Positions 43,933-52,840 of a stretch of DNA of 64,000 nt are shown here, piece by piece. The position numbers and the translations under genes were made by a program. Within the stretch, counting starts at the first letter, position 1; each line of letters begins with the position of its first letter. Under the pieces are notes generated by a model. It did no database searches and had not been told where the DNA came from. It saw only the letters and a list, made by a program, of their open reading frames with translations. The DNA is from UBA7446 sp024639165 (GTDB lineage Bacteria > Bacteroidota > Bacteroidia > Flavobacteriales > Flavobacteriaceae). The stretch is taken from contig JAHEIX010000002.1 in assembly GCA_024639165.1 (NCBI GenBank), forward strand, positions 1-64,000, read 5' to 3'.

Positions 43933-44887
43933 TTTGATCAAGAAACTTTTTGAAAAGGTGTTCATCTGGAGCCTCAATTCTCTTTCGGGTGTTTAACTGG
44001 AATAATAAAACTACAAATGTGACTGAAAAGAGTTGAATTATTATAGAAAAAATTATCAGAACCAGGCTCGATGCCCATCCTGGGATTGCGTTTTCAGTAA
44101 AAATCTTTTGATAGAAAATATATCCTACGCCGATAGAACAAAAAGTTAGTGCAATTAACGAAAACCTCAACAGCCTTATACACAAAACGTCAAAATAAAT
44201 CGATACTGCGCTTAACCCATGAACAATCAAGTTTAGCGTGTTCATTTTAGACTTTCCTTCATATCTTTTTCCACGGACAGTTGGGTACGTGGCGTATGGA
44301 ATTCTTGATTTAATTATACTGCCAGAAAAGTGATTCCAAATATCCGTATTTAAGGCAATCGGCTTTAACAACGAGACTGGAATGGCGCTAAAATTTCCAA
44401 AGCTTATACTTTTACCTGTTAATAATCTAAATATTTTTTTGTAAAACCAATACCCTAGTTTAAATGAAAGCGTTTCATTTCTTTTTGTGCGTTGTGCAAA
44501 AACAACCTGTTGGTCAGCAGCATCAACCATACTTAATATATCTGATGGCTTATCCTCTCCGTCTGAGTCCAACACAACAAGGTGGTATGCTGTTAATTTT
44601 TTTTCTGATAGTTGGTTATTAAGATATTTATTGTAAACGTACTGTATACCAATAGCTATTGCGCGTTGATGGCCAACGTTTTTTTTAAGTGATATGATTT
44701 CTACCTCGCTCTTATTAAAGGAGTATTTGTTTTGCTCAGTGGAGCCGTCGTCAATTGCTAGGATTTTAAACTTTTTTTCTGCTGATTCAGAAAACACACC
44801 TCTAATTTCATCAACCAATTCATTTAAACTCTCCCAGTCGTTGTAAACTGGCGTCAAACACAATACTAGGCCTTTATTATCAATCAT
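43922..44887 (-). CDS. Polyprenyl-phosphate sugar synthase, GtrB/DPM1-like
   Basis: The 321-residue GT2 enzyme opens with LCLTPVYNDWESLNELVDEI and has AIDDGSTEQN and LKKNVGHQRAIAIG. The metal-binding motif is VVLDSDGEDKPSD. Two C-terminal membrane segments (about residues 225-300) fit the GtrB group that charges undecaprenyl phosphate with a sugar. The ATG at 44887 overlaps the rfbD stop as ATGA, which fixes the start; six upstream in-frame codons are rejected. It lies directly before the GT-C gene, the usual order of a charging enzyme and its transferase. Confidence 0.83.
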   Translation of the reverse strand: MIDNKGLVLCLTPVYNDWESLNELVDEIRGVFSESAEKKFKILAIDDGSTEQNKYSFNKSEVEIISLKKNVGHQRAIAIGIQYVYNKYLNNQLSEKKLTAYHLVVLDSDGEDKPSDILSMVDAADQQVVFAQRTKRNETLSFKLGYWFYKKIFRLLTGKSISFGNFSAIPVSLLKPIALNTDIWNHFSGSIIKSRIPYATYPTVRGKRYEGKSKMNTLNLIVHGLSAVSIYFDVLCIRLLRFSLIALTFCSIGVGYIFYQKIFTENAIPGWASSLVLIIFSIIIQLFSVTFVVLLFQLNTRKRIEAPDEHLFKKFLDQNEA

Positions 44888-45717
44888 ATGATCCTTTGTT
44901 TCCACAATGGAACTGTATTTCCAAATGTAATTTTTGCCTTTGTCAAATCCATAGCGCTATATGCTGGCCTTTTAGCTGCTGTTGGGTAAGCACTTGCTGG
45001 TATAGGACTAACACGAACAGCCTTTTTGTGCTGCTTGAAAATTTCAACAGCAAAATCATACCAACTTATACTCCCTTCGTTGGAGTAATGGTATATGCCA
45101 TAATCCTTTGAGGGTTTGTTTATTATTTCCAGCAAGAATGACGCCAAATCCCCTGCATAGGTCGGCGAACCTATTTGATCGTAAACAACGCTTATTTCAT
45201 CTCTTGTTTCTGCCAATCGTAACATGGTTTTAACAAAGTTATTTCCATACTCCGAATACAACCATGACGTTCTTACAATAAAATGCTTGTCCCAAATCTC
45301 TTTAATATACGCCTCCCCTTTTAGTTTAGATTTTCCATACATGCTTAGGGGATTTGGCGCGTCTTCCTCTGTGTAGGGAGCTCCTTTTGTGCCATCAAAC
45401 ACAAAGTCTGTAGAAACATGTATTAATATCGCTCCAGAATTTCTACAAGATTCTGCTAGGTTTTTTGCTGCTGTGGCATTAATCAAAAACGCTTTGTCAA
45501 CCTCTTCTTCTGCTTTGTCAACGGCAGTATACGCTGCACAATTAATGCAATACGCTATTTTATTGGATTTGAAGAATGCATCAACGGCTTTGCCATTTGT
45601 AATGTCTAACTCTGCTACATCGGTAAAAACAAATGTCAGTTCGGGATAATCTGAAGAAATCCGATGAATCGATTTTCCCAACTGCCCGTTTGCGCCTGTG
45701 ACCAAAACTGTCTTCAT
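44884..45717 (-). CDS. rfbD: dTDP-4-dehydrorhamnose reductase
   Basis: This is the last step of dTDP-L-rhamnose synthesis. The 277-residue SDR protein has the NADPH loop GANGQLGKSI, the segment VDKAEEEVDKAFLINA, the catalytic Tyr-x-x-x-Lys in SMYGKSKLKGE, and VRTSWLYSEYGNNFVKTM. It overlaps rfbC by four bases and the GtrB-like gene by four. All four rhamnose genes lie together here in the order B, A, C, D. Confidence 0.95.
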   Translation of the reverse strand: MKTVLVTGANGQLGKSIHRISSDYPELTFVFTDVAELDITNGKAVDAFFKSNKIAYCINCAAYTAVDKAEEEVDKAFLINATAAKNLAESCRNSGAILIHVSTDFVFDGTKGAPYTEEDAPNPLSMYGKSKLKGEAYIKEIWDKHFIVRTSWLYSEYGNNFVKTMLRLAETRDEISVVYDQIGSPTYAGDLASFLLEIINKPSKDYGIYHYSNEGSISWYDFAVEIFKQHKKAVRVSPIPASAYPTAAKRPAYSAMDLTKAKITFGNTVPLWKQRII

Positions 45718-46259
45718 ACCTTGTAGTCATTAAATGATGGTAATGCCAAGTCTTTAGCGGAAATCAGCTGCTTTTCTGTTGGAATACCCCAATCAATTCC
45801 CAAAGAGGGATCTAATGGATGGATGCCCCGTTCGGCTTCTTTGTTGTAATAGGCATCACATTTGTAACACACAATTGCGGTTTCGGACAACACCGAAAAG
45901 CCATGGGCAAACCCCTTAGGTATCCAAAGTTGGTTGCCCTTTTTGGCAGACAAGGCTAGCGCAATGTGTTCTCCATAGGTTGGGGAATCGTTCCGCAAAT
46001 CCACCGCTGTGTCTAGAATTTCCCCAAAAAGTACACGCACCAATTTGGCTTGGGCATGCGCCCCAGTTTGAAAATGTAACCCTCTGATAGTCCCGTAATG
46101 CGAAAACGACTGATTGTCCTGAACAAAAGGCCCATTAAATGCGCCTAATGCATCCATCCACGATTGGCGATAGGTTTCTGTAAAGTGACCACGACCATCC
46201 TTGTGAACGTCGGGCGTTACTAAAAAGCACTCTTTAAGTTTGGTTTCTTCTATATGCAT
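45714..46259 (-). CDS. rfbC: dTDP-4-dehydrorhamnose 3,5-epimerase
   Basis: The 181-residue cupin enzyme has the conserved FTETYRQSW, FVQDNQSFSHYGTIRGLHFQ (catalytic histidine in GLHFQ), VRVLFGEILDTAVDLRNDSPTYG and WIPKGFAHGFSVLSE. It epimerises C3 and C5 of the 4-keto-6-deoxyglucose intermediate. It follows rfbA by two bases and overlaps rfbD by four. Confidence 0.95.
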   Translation of the reverse strand: MHIEETKLKECFLVTPDVHKDGRGHFTETYRQSWMDALGAFNGPFVQDNQSFSHYGTIRGLHFQTGAHAQAKLVRVLFGEILDTAVDLRNDSPTYGEHIALALSAKKGNQLWIPKGFAHGFSVLSETAIVCYKCDAYYNKEAERGIHPLDPSLGIDWGIPTEKQLISAKDLALPSFNDYKV

Positions 46260-46261
46260 CC

Positions 46262-47104
46262 CTATCTTTTTGCGTAGCCACTTTTAATAAATGGGGTAAC
46301 GGCCGCATCATGTTGCTTTTCATCAATATACCCCATTTGAAATGCCACTTCCTCTATAGCGCCAATGCGTAAGCCTTGTCGGTCTTGCATGACCTGCACA
46401 AATTGAGCGGCTTGCATCAATGAGGTAAAGGTTCCCGTGTCTAACCACGCTGTTCCACGGTCCAGTACTTTGACGTGCAATTTGTTTTGCGCCAAATATG
46501 CTTTGTTCACATCGGTAATTTCCAGTTCTCCTCTTGGGCTGGGCGCAATGCTTTTAGCAACAGAAACCACTTCGTTGTCGTAAAAATAAATGCCTGGCAC
46601 GGCATAGTTAGATTTTGGATTCTGTGGTTTTTCCTCCAAGGAAATGGCTTTTCCCTTTGCATCAAATGCTACAACCCCATAGCGCTCAGGGTCTTTAACA
46701 CTATATGCAAAAATAGTTCCGCCATTTGGGTTTTTACAAGACTGTAGTTTGCCTTGAAGACCTGTACCGTAAAAAATATTGTCTCCTAAAATAAGAGCAA
46801 CGGAGTCACTCCCAATAAACGATTCACCAATCAAAAACGCTTGTGCTAAGCCTTTTGGTTCGGGCTGTACCGCATAAGAAAAAGCACATCCCAGTTGAGT
46901 GCCATCGCCCAAAAGGCGTTCAAAGAGCGGTAAGTCTTGTGGCGTAGAAATAATTAGTATTTCACGAATGCCCGCCTGCATTAGCGTAGACAGCGGATAA
47001 TAAATCATGGGTTTGTCATACACGGGCATCAACTGCTTGCTCACCGATAAGGTAATCGGGTGTAATCGTGTTCCTGAACCTCCAGCAAGTATAATTCCTT
47101 TCAT
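46262..47104 (-). CDS. rfbA: Glucose-1-phosphate thymidylyltransferase
   Basis: The 280-residue enzyme forms dTDP-glucose from glucose-1-phosphate and dTTP. The nucleotide loop GIILAGGSGTRLHPIT starts at residue 3. YDKPMIYYPLSTLMQAGI, LILGDNIFYG and TAWLDTGTFTSL are typical of RmlA. The length is about ten residues shorter than E. coli RmlA. It overlaps rfbB by four bases, so the pathway genes are translated together. Confidence 0.95.
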   Translation of the reverse strand: MKGIILAGGSGTRLHPITLSVSKQLMPVYDKPMIYYPLSTLMQAGIREILIISTPQDLPLFERLLGDGTQLGCAFSYAVQPEPKGLAQAFLIGESFIGSDSVALILGDNIFYGTGLQGKLQSCKNPNGGTIFAYSVKDPERYGVVAFDAKGKAISLEEKPQNPKSNYAVPGIYFYDNEVVSVAKSIAPSPRGELEITDVNKAYLAQNKLHVKVLDRGTAWLDTGTFTSLMQAAQFVQVMQDRQGLRIGAIEEVAFQMGYIDEKQHDAAVTPFIKSGYAKR

Positions 47105-48120
47105 GTGTTACGTCTAGTTTTTCTATATGAACCGTCTTTAATGGCGTCTATCCATACTTGATTTGATAGATACCATTGTATGGTTTTTACAATCCCTTCC
47201 TCAAAACGGTGTTTCGGTTCCCAGTGTAATTCCCGTCTGATTTTGGTGTTGTCAATCGCGTAGCGTTTGTCATGCCCAGGACGGTCTTTAACAAAGGTTA
47301 TTAAAGGCAAAGATGCGCCCTCAGGGCGTCCTAGCGCCTTATCCGTTTCCCTAATCAGAACTTTTACCAGGTCAATGTTTTTCCACTCGTTGAGTCCTCC
47401 AATATTATAGGTTTCGCCAACTTTTCCGTGTTCTAAAATCGTTTTTATCGCATGGGCATGGTCTTCGACATAAAGCCAATCACGGGTGTAGTTCCCGTCG
47501 CCATAAATAGGAATTGGTATTTGATTTTTTATGGCATCTATACACACCGGAATAAACTTTTCCGGGAACTGGTTTGGGCCATAATTGTTAGAACAGTTAG
47601 AAATCACATAAGGAATTCCGTAAGTCTCGCCATAAGCACGGACAAAATGATCAGAGCTTGCCTTAGAAGCGGAATATGGTGAATTGGGCTGATAGGGTGT
47701 GCTTTCTGTAAAAAGTCCCGTTTCACCAAGCGTTCCATAGACTTCGTCCGTGCTGATGTGGTAAAACATTTTTCCTGGGCTTTCCTTAAAACATTGCAAT
47801 AAATTAAGTGTGCCCATAATGTTGGTCTTTGCAAACACAAATGGGTCTTCAATGGAACGGTCTACATGTGACTCTGCGGCTAAATGAACAACATAATCAA
47901 ATGCATGTTTAACAAACAACTTTTTAAGAAGCGTGTAATCCGAAATATCTCCGTGAATAAAGGTATAGTTTTCCTTGTCTGCTATATCGGAAAGGTTGTT
48001 TAAATTACCTGCATAGGTAAGCTTGTCAAGATTAAATACTCGGCATGAGCTATCAGACACAAAAAGCTTAACTACATGCGAGCCAATAAACCCAGCGCCG
48101 CCTGTAATGAGAATTTTCAT
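47101..48120 (-). CDS. rfbB: dTDP-glucose 4,6-dehydratase
   Basis: From ATG at 48120 the product has 339 residues and opens MKILITGGAGFIGSHVVKLF, the NAD loop. HLAAESHVDRSI, ISTDEVYG (acid pair Asp-Glu) and the Tyr-x-x-x-Lys in NSPYSASKASSD are intact. An in-frame extension to 48228 adds 36 residues that overlap the Wzz-like gene and lie before the normal N-terminus, so it is rejected. It starts five bases after the Wzz-like gene and begins the rhamnose set. Confidence 0.95.
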   Translation of the reverse strand: MKILITGGAGFIGSHVVKLFVSDSSCRVFNLDKLTYAGNLNNLSDIADKENYTFIHGDISDYTLLKKLFVKHAFDYVVHLAAESHVDRSIEDPFVFAKTNIMGTLNLLQCFKESPGKMFYHISTDEVYGTLGETGLFTESTPYQPNSPYSASKASSDHFVRAYGETYGIPYVISNCSNNYGPNQFPEKFIPVCIDAIKNQIPIPIYGDGNYTRDWLYVEDHAHAIKTILEHGKVGETYNIGGLNEWKNIDLVKVLIRETDKALGRPEGASLPLITFVKDRPGHDKRYAIDNTKIRRELHWEPKHRFEEGIVKTIQWYLSNQVWIDAIKDGSYRKTRRNT

Positions 48121-48125
48121 GCGTT

Positions 48126-49172
48126 TTAGCTTTTGCTTTTTAAGAAGTTGTCTAGGTACATTGTTAAATAAAACAGCGATAATAATGTTATGGCTATAAC
48201 AATGCCTTGCACCTTCCTGTTTTTCCAAAAGGAATAGTCAATATAACCTACTTTTGGAAATGCGGACACTACATCAATCACGCGCTGTGCCTTTAATTTG
48301 GCTAGGCGTATTTCTTCTAATTCTTCTGAAAGTGTAATTTTTCTGTTAAGCAGCGCTATTTCTGCGTTGTCCTCAGATGACTCTGACATATATAAATTAG
48401 TTCCGTTTGAAAAAGCCTTGTTGGCCTCAACAATTCGAACCTCTTCAAACAGCGACAACAAAGAGTCGGTTTGTACAATAGATACTTGCGTAATGGAGTC
48501 CATTAACTCTAAGTTGGCGAGTTGGGTGGCTTGTTGGTCTCTAAAATATGCTACACCGGAAACAGATGCAATCAGCGGAGACAGCAAGCTTGAAAAAATA
48601 TCTTGTTCTGTTGATTCAATTTTTAGCAAATGTATCTTCCTTTGAAAATCATCTATTTGTTTGACGTATTGTTTATAAGACATTTGTGTGGCTACCAAGG
48701 AATCTAGTCCCATTGTATAATCGTTATATTCCTTTAACAAGCTTGTTTTGGTTACAAAAGGGGTTATTTCAAGCGATTGAAGCGCTGCTGCCTCCGATAA
48801 AGAAATGTCAAAAAAAGATGCCAACTGAACAGAGTCTTTCTGAGCAGCAAGGTCATTTAGGTATTCTATGTTGCTATACAGCTGTCGTGCGCTGTCAAAA
48901 TGCGGCTCAACTGTAGCAGTGGCAACATATTTTAAAGGCAATGTGCTTTCTAAAAAAATGCCGCCCATTAGTCCTATAACACCGGCCAAGGCAAAATAGA
49001 CAATCCGTTTACGGACAAAAATAGTCACGGCCAAAAGGGCATTAAGCAAAAACAATATGGCGGAGCCAACGGCATCAAACAGCTTGGAGATGCCGCTACC
49101 TATGGAATTAAATAGAACGCCTAAATCAATTTCTTCGCTTTCGTTTGTGTTTTTGGGTTTTGATGGGCTCAT
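48126..49172 (-). CDS. Wzz/chain-length-determinant-like membrane protein
   Basis: The 348-residue protein has two membrane segments, near residues 45-90 (FLLNALLAVTIFV, FALAGVIGLMGGIFL) and near the C-terminus (VQGIVIAITLLSLFYLTMYLD), with a long periplasmic coiled-coil domain between. This is the Wzz layout, which sets polymer length, although the sequence is far from E. coli Wzz. There is no fused or adjacent tyrosine kinase. It is the first gene of the minus-strand polysaccharide run, after a 63-base gap that probably holds the promoter (a partial TGCATTTG box). Confidence 0.75.
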   Translation of the reverse strand: MSPSKPKNTNESEEIDLGVLFNSIGSGISKLFDAVGSAILFLLNALLAVTIFVRKRIVYFALAGVIGLMGGIFLESTLPLKYVATATVEPHFDSARQLYSNIEYLNDLAAQKDSVQLASFFDISLSEAAALQSLEITPFVTKTSLLKEYNDYTMGLDSLVATQMSYKQYVKQIDDFQRKIHLLKIESTEQDIFSSLLSPLIASVSGVAYFRDQQATQLANLELMDSITQVSIVQTDSLLSLFEEVRIVEANKAFSNGTNLYMSESSEDNAEIALLNRKITLSEELEEIRLAKLKAQRVIDVVSAFPKVGYIDYSFWKNRKVQGIVIAITLLSLFYLTMYLDNFLKSKS

Positions 49173-49235
49173 GTTTTTGTTTGTTTATGTCTACTCTGCG
49201 CAAATGCAGAACGGAAATTTTGTGGTTTTATTTTG

Positions 49236-50729
49236 TTAAAACTGTTTGCTTAGAGCATTGGCTATTTTTCTATCATTTGTCAGCCGGGGTGTTTTGTTCT
49301 GCCCTCCTAGTTTTCCAATGTTTTTCATATACTGTTCAAAAGCATCTGTGGGCAAAGACCTGATAACCAGCGGGCGTAAAACACCCCCGGTGATTAAATC
49401 ATCATAATACGTGTTTTGCTTGCGCATGGACAAGTCCAATGTTTTTGCAAATGTAGACAAATCTTCTGGTGTGCTGTCAAAAGCAACCCACCATTCGTGA
49501 TGTGGAAGCCCAGCAGCAGGTGCTACTTGTGGCGCAACCGTAAACTCCGTCACAGAAGCCTGATGTAATTGTAAGGTCTCTTCCATGGCTTGTTCTACCT
49601 CTTTTCCGATTACGTGCTCGCCAAATGCAGAAATAAAATGCTTTATTCTTCCAGAAACTATAACACGATACGGTTTGAGGCTGACAAACTCAACGGTATC
49701 CCCAATATTATACCCCCATAAACCCGCAGAGGTATTGAGAATAATCGCATAGTTAACGCCCTTTTTAACATCTGCTAATGAAATGCGAGGCGGTTTTTCT
49801 TCGTGGATTTTGTCTGCTTCAACAAACTCATAAAAAATCCCCGCATCCAGTTGCAAAAGCATCCCCTTCTCATCTGGATGATCTTGGAAGGCAATAAACC
49901 CCTCTGATGCTGGATATAGTTCTACGCTGTCAATCTTTTTGCCTATAAGCTCCTCCAAAACGGATTTATAGGGAGCATAATTTACGCCTCCATATACGAA
50001 GAGTGAAAAATTTGGAAAAATGTCTTTAATGGGTTTATTTGTTTTTGCGCTGAGGCGCTCAAAATACATCTTTACCCATGGTGGAATCCCACTGATTAAG
50101 CGCATATCTTCATGATGTGTTTCTTCGACAATGGCATCTACCTTTTGCTCCCAGTCATCAATGCAGTTTGTTTCCCAAGAAGGCATGCGGTTTTTCTGTA
50201 AATACGAAGGAATATAATGCGCCACTATGCCCGAAAGGCGGCCTGTATCGATGCCGTTCGTTTTAGACAGTATTGGGCTGCCTTGTAAGAATATCATTTT
50301 GCCATCCACAAAGGAGGTATTACCTGAGTAGTGCATATAGTGAAACAATGCGTTTTGGGCTGTTTTTATATGCGTTGGCATTGACTCCTTTGATATGGGA
50401 ATATACTTCACGCCTGAAGTAGTGCCCGAAGTTTTAGAAAAATACCGTGGTTTTCCCGGCCATAAGACATCTGCTGCACCAGCAACAACCCGATCAACAT
50501 AGGGCCGTAGGCCTTCGTAATCCTGAATGGGGACTTGCCGTACAAAGTCGTTGTAATTGTTAATGTGTGAAAAGCGATGATCTTGTCCAAAAGCCGTGTT
50601 TTTTGCTTTTTGAAGTAATCCTTTTAAGACCTTTTCTTGGGTAGCAATAGGGTTTTGCGCCCATTTCTTGGTGCTTTTAACTGCGCGTTTTGCTAATCTT
50701 TTTGCAAAAAGTTGTTTGATGCTCATCAT
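49236..50729 (-). CDS. Bacterial GH3 (auxin-responsive promoter family) acyl-adenylating protein
   Basis: From ATG at 50729 the product has 497 residues. The ATP-binding motif SKTSGTTSGVKYIPIS and the downstream motifs VYGGVNYAPY, ELYPASEGFIAFQ and YAIILNTSAGLWGYNIGDTVEF fit the GH3 branch of the ANL superfamily. Plant members join amino acids to carboxylic acids; bacterial substrates are unknown. The start overlaps the M23 gene's TGA as ATGA (50726-50729). An upstream in-frame start at 50777 lies inside that gene and is rejected. Confidence 0.88.
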   Translation of the reverse strand: MMSIKQLFAKRLAKRAVKSTKKWAQNPIATQEKVLKGLLQKAKNTAFGQDHRFSHINNYNDFVRQVPIQDYEGLRPYVDRVVAGAADVLWPGKPRYFSKTSGTTSGVKYIPISKESMPTHIKTAQNALFHYMHYSGNTSFVDGKMIFLQGSPILSKTNGIDTGRLSGIVAHYIPSYLQKNRMPSWETNCIDDWEQKVDAIVEETHHEDMRLISGIPPWVKMYFERLSAKTNKPIKDIFPNFSLFVYGGVNYAPYKSVLEELIGKKIDSVELYPASEGFIAFQDHPDEKGMLLQLDAGIFYEFVEADKIHEEKPPRISLADVKKGVNYAIILNTSAGLWGYNIGDTVEFVSLKPYRVIVSGRIKHFISAFGEHVIGKEVEQAMEETLQLHQASVTEFTVAPQVAPAAGLPHHEWWVAFDSTPEDLSTFAKTLDLSMRKQNTYYDDLITGGVLRPLVIRSLPTDAFEQYMKNIGKLGGQNKTPRLTNDRKIANALSKQF

Positions 50730-51592
50730 TCGAAATCTATAAACTCTTCTGGGTTCAACGCGTATCCATCGCTCCAAAGCTCAAAATGCAAATGCGGCCC
50801 TGTTGTCATGGTTCCGGTATTACCTGCAACAGCAATCACTTGGCCTGGCTCAACAGCATCGCCTTGGCGAACATTTAATGAGGCGTTGTGTTTATAAACC
50901 GATATAATGTTAAACGGGTGATCAATGATAAGAACATAGCCCGTTTCGGTGGTCCAGCTAGCAAAAATCACATTGCCTTCGGCAGTGGCTTTTACTGGCG
51001 TTTTTCGTGGTACCACAACATCTACAGCATAATGTGCTACGGATGCGTCAAACCCCTGGCTGATCGTGCCAGAAACAGGTGGAAATAAAACAAAAGGAAT
51101 GGTTTGCCCAGCAGAAGCCAATAAGTTGTACTTGTCGTCCTGAGCAACTTCCGCGCGGAGCAACGAATCTGCTGATGACGTAGAGAATCCAGCAGCGTAA
51201 TCAATTTGTGTTGTGTCAAGCTGCATTTGGGTTTCTAATTCCTGAAGATCTAAATCTCCCCTTAGAACTTTATTGACAGAAGAAATGTAGCGCTGGTTTC
51301 TTAACAATGCTCCTTGTAGTGAGTCCAAACGATAATTATTGCGAATTGCTTGTCTCCTTATTTCAGAAGAGTCATAGCCGGGTATGTACTCTTTTAGCGA
51401 AGTGCGTGAAATGACCAAAAAAGTAGTTGCAATAAGCAACACTATAATAATGCCAACGGCAAGAAAAACATTTAATCGACTCAGTTTATATGAAACCCGC
51501 TCTTCAAATGTTTCTTCGTTTAAGATAACAAAACGGTACTTGGCAAGCAATCGCTGCCAAAATCCTGATTTTTTATTTTTTTTGTTATCCAT
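50726..51592 (-). CDS. M23-family metallopeptidase, membrane-anchored
   Basis: The 288-residue protein has a cytoplasmic N-terminus, one membrane helix near residues 42-62 (VFLAVGIIIVLLIATTFLV), a short coiled region and a C-terminal LytM domain. Both metal motifs are standard: His187-x-x-x-Asp191 (HYAVD) and His267-Leu-His269 (GPHLHFEL). It should cut peptidoglycan cross-links or act as a regulator at the division site. It contrasts with the other M23 protein at 9138, which has HVC. It is coupled to the GH3 gene by a four-base overlap and starts divergently from tatA. Confidence 0.92.
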   Translation of the reverse strand: MDNKKNKKSGFWQRLLAKYRFVILNEETFEERVSYKLSRLNVFLAVGIIIVLLIATTFLVISRTSLKEYIPGYDSSEIRRQAIRNNYRLDSLQGALLRNQRYISSVNKVLRGDLDLQELETQMQLDTTQIDYAAGFSTSSADSLLRAEVAQDDKYNLLASAGQTIPFVLFPPVSGTISQGFDASVAHYAVDVVVPRKTPVKATAEGNVIFASWTTETGYVLIIDHPFNIISVYKHNASLNVRQGDAVEPGQVIAVAGNTGTMTTGPHLHFELWSDGYALNPEEFIDFE

Positions 51593-51597
51593 CTGTG

Positions 51598-51605
51598 CAA
51601 ATATA
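51598..51605 (-). promoter_or_regulatory. Putative -7 box for the M23/GH3 operon
   Basis: TATATTTG on the minus strand is a full TAnnTTTG match, ending five bases before the ATG at 51592. Transcription would start at or next to the start codon. Confidence 0.45.
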
Positions 51606-51656
51606 GCTAGTTGTTCAATAGCGTCTGCTACCTTCTGCCAAGTCCGTTTTCTTTGT

Positions 51657-51664
51657 TACCTTTG
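51657..51664 (+). promoter_or_regulatory. Putative tatA promoter, -7 box
   Basis: TACCTTTG is a full TAnnTTTG match, 15 bases before the tatA ATG at 51680. A TTC lies 21 bases upstream, in the place of the -33 TTG. Confidence 0.45.
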
Positions 51665-51679
51665 TAAAAAATCAATAGT

Positions 51680-51850
51680 ATGATACTTGCTATTAGTCCT
51701 GTTCAAATTCTTGTTATTGCGCTTGTTGTGCTACTCTTGTTTGGTGGAAGGAAAATTCCAGAGCTTATGAAAGGGCTTGGCACCGGAATCAAAGAGTTTA
51801 AAAACGCCACCAAAGAAGAAGAGAAAAAAGACACTTCAAAAGAAGACTAG
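51680..51850 (+). CDS. tatA: Twin-arginine translocase subunit TatA/E
   Basis: This is a 56-residue gene. The peptide opens MILAISPVQILVIALVVLLLF, one membrane helix. It then has the hinge FGGRKIPELMKGLGTGIKEFKNA and a charged lysine/glutamate tail. The FGxxKIPELxxGLGxGIKxFK pattern is diagnostic of TatA/E. TatA forms the pore for folded proteins in the Tat pathway with TatC, which is not in this window. The stop overlaps the convergent DUF4837 stop in a CTAG palindrome (51847-51850), where TAG is read on both strands. Confidence 0.93.
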   Translation: MILAISPVQILVIALVVLLLFGGRKIPELMKGLGTGIKEFKNATKEEEKKDTSKED

Positions 51851-52821
51851 TCCTTTTTTAATTGTTGTATTGATTGCATAATTGCCTCTGTTTCAAACAC
51901 ATAGTCCCTTTTGGCCACAGTCGGAGCAAAAACAAAACCTTCCATAACGAGGTATCGTTTATTCTCTTTGTCGTCCAGTAAAAACTGCAAGAAAGGCCCT
52001 GCCATAAAATCTCCTTTTACCTCCCAAGTGCCCCGCGTTTCAATCGCTCGAATACCACTAATTTGTGTCTTATACACATACGGTTCATACGCTGCTTCAG
52101 TTATGAGGTGGGACTGTGCCAATCTGCCTGGAATAAATGCCTGGCCAACAGAATCGCGAATACGAACGATATCCGCTAGCGGCTGCTCAATATCAAGCTT
52201 TGTTGTTCTTGGTAACTCATATACAATTAGGTTAACGTGGCCTTTATGAATCTCTCGTTGAAACCAAACGGCGTGCTTTTCTTCCTTAAAGACTTTATAT
52301 GCAGACGGGATTGAAAGCTCTATCCCAAACCTATCTTGAAGCGCATTTTGATGTAATGTTGACTTAAGTGTGCGTCGTTGCCGCTCTGCTATTTCGCCTT
52401 CTTTAAACGCCTTGATCATACCCGTAGACTGAGATAATATCATTTCGACAAGTGTGGCTGTATCTGGTGCGCTCAATACGGCCATTTGCTGTGGGCTTGC
52501 ATAGCGATTTTTGTCGGTTCTTATGACAACCTCATCGCCAAACCCTACCCATAAAACCATGCGGCTTAATCGTGTAAATCCCGTAAAAACTTCAGGCGGT
52601 ATTTGTTTTAAATCAAAAAGGGGTTCCTTTTGTGGCAATCCTTCCGCTGGAAAAGCAAAGGCCGCTCGGACAGCATCTCCTACTTCTGTTTCCCACAAAA
52701 AATCAGGCATAACCACCGAAATGGTGTTGATGTTCCCGTTGGAAGACTTTACCATTGGCGCTGCTGGGCGATTTTGGCAACCCAATACAACAAACAGTAA
52801 TAAAAAAATACGTGTGTTCAT
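51847..52821 (-). CDS. DUF4837 lipoprotein
   Basis: From ATG at 52821 the product has 324 residues with a lipoprotein signal (MNTRIFLLLFVVLGCQNRPA, Cys at residue 15). The family segments VVMPDFLWETEVGDAVRAAFAFPAEGLPQKEPLFDL and the C-terminal KENKRYLVMEGFVFAPTVAKRDYVFE match DUF4837, a Bacteroidota family of unknown role. The longer start at 52860 overlaps the pgk end and lacks a signal peptide. It lies 19 bases downstream of pgk. Confidence 0.82.
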   Translation of the reverse strand: MNTRIFLLLFVVLGCQNRPAAPMVKSSNGNINTISVVMPDFLWETEVGDAVRAAFAFPAEGLPQKEPLFDLKQIPPEVFTGFTRLSRMVLWVGFGDEVVIRTDKNRYASPQQMAVLSAPDTATLVEMILSQSTGMIKAFKEGEIAERQRRTLKSTLHQNALQDRFGIELSIPSAYKVFKEEKHAVWFQREIHKGHVNLIVYELPRTTKLDIEQPLADIVRIRDSVGQAFIPGRLAQSHLITEAAYEPYVYKTQISGIRAIETRGTWEVKGDFMAGPFLQFLLDDKENKRYLVMEGFVFAPTVAKRDYVFETEAIMQSIQQLKKD

Positions 52822-52840
52822 GAAACTATCTCCACAAGAA

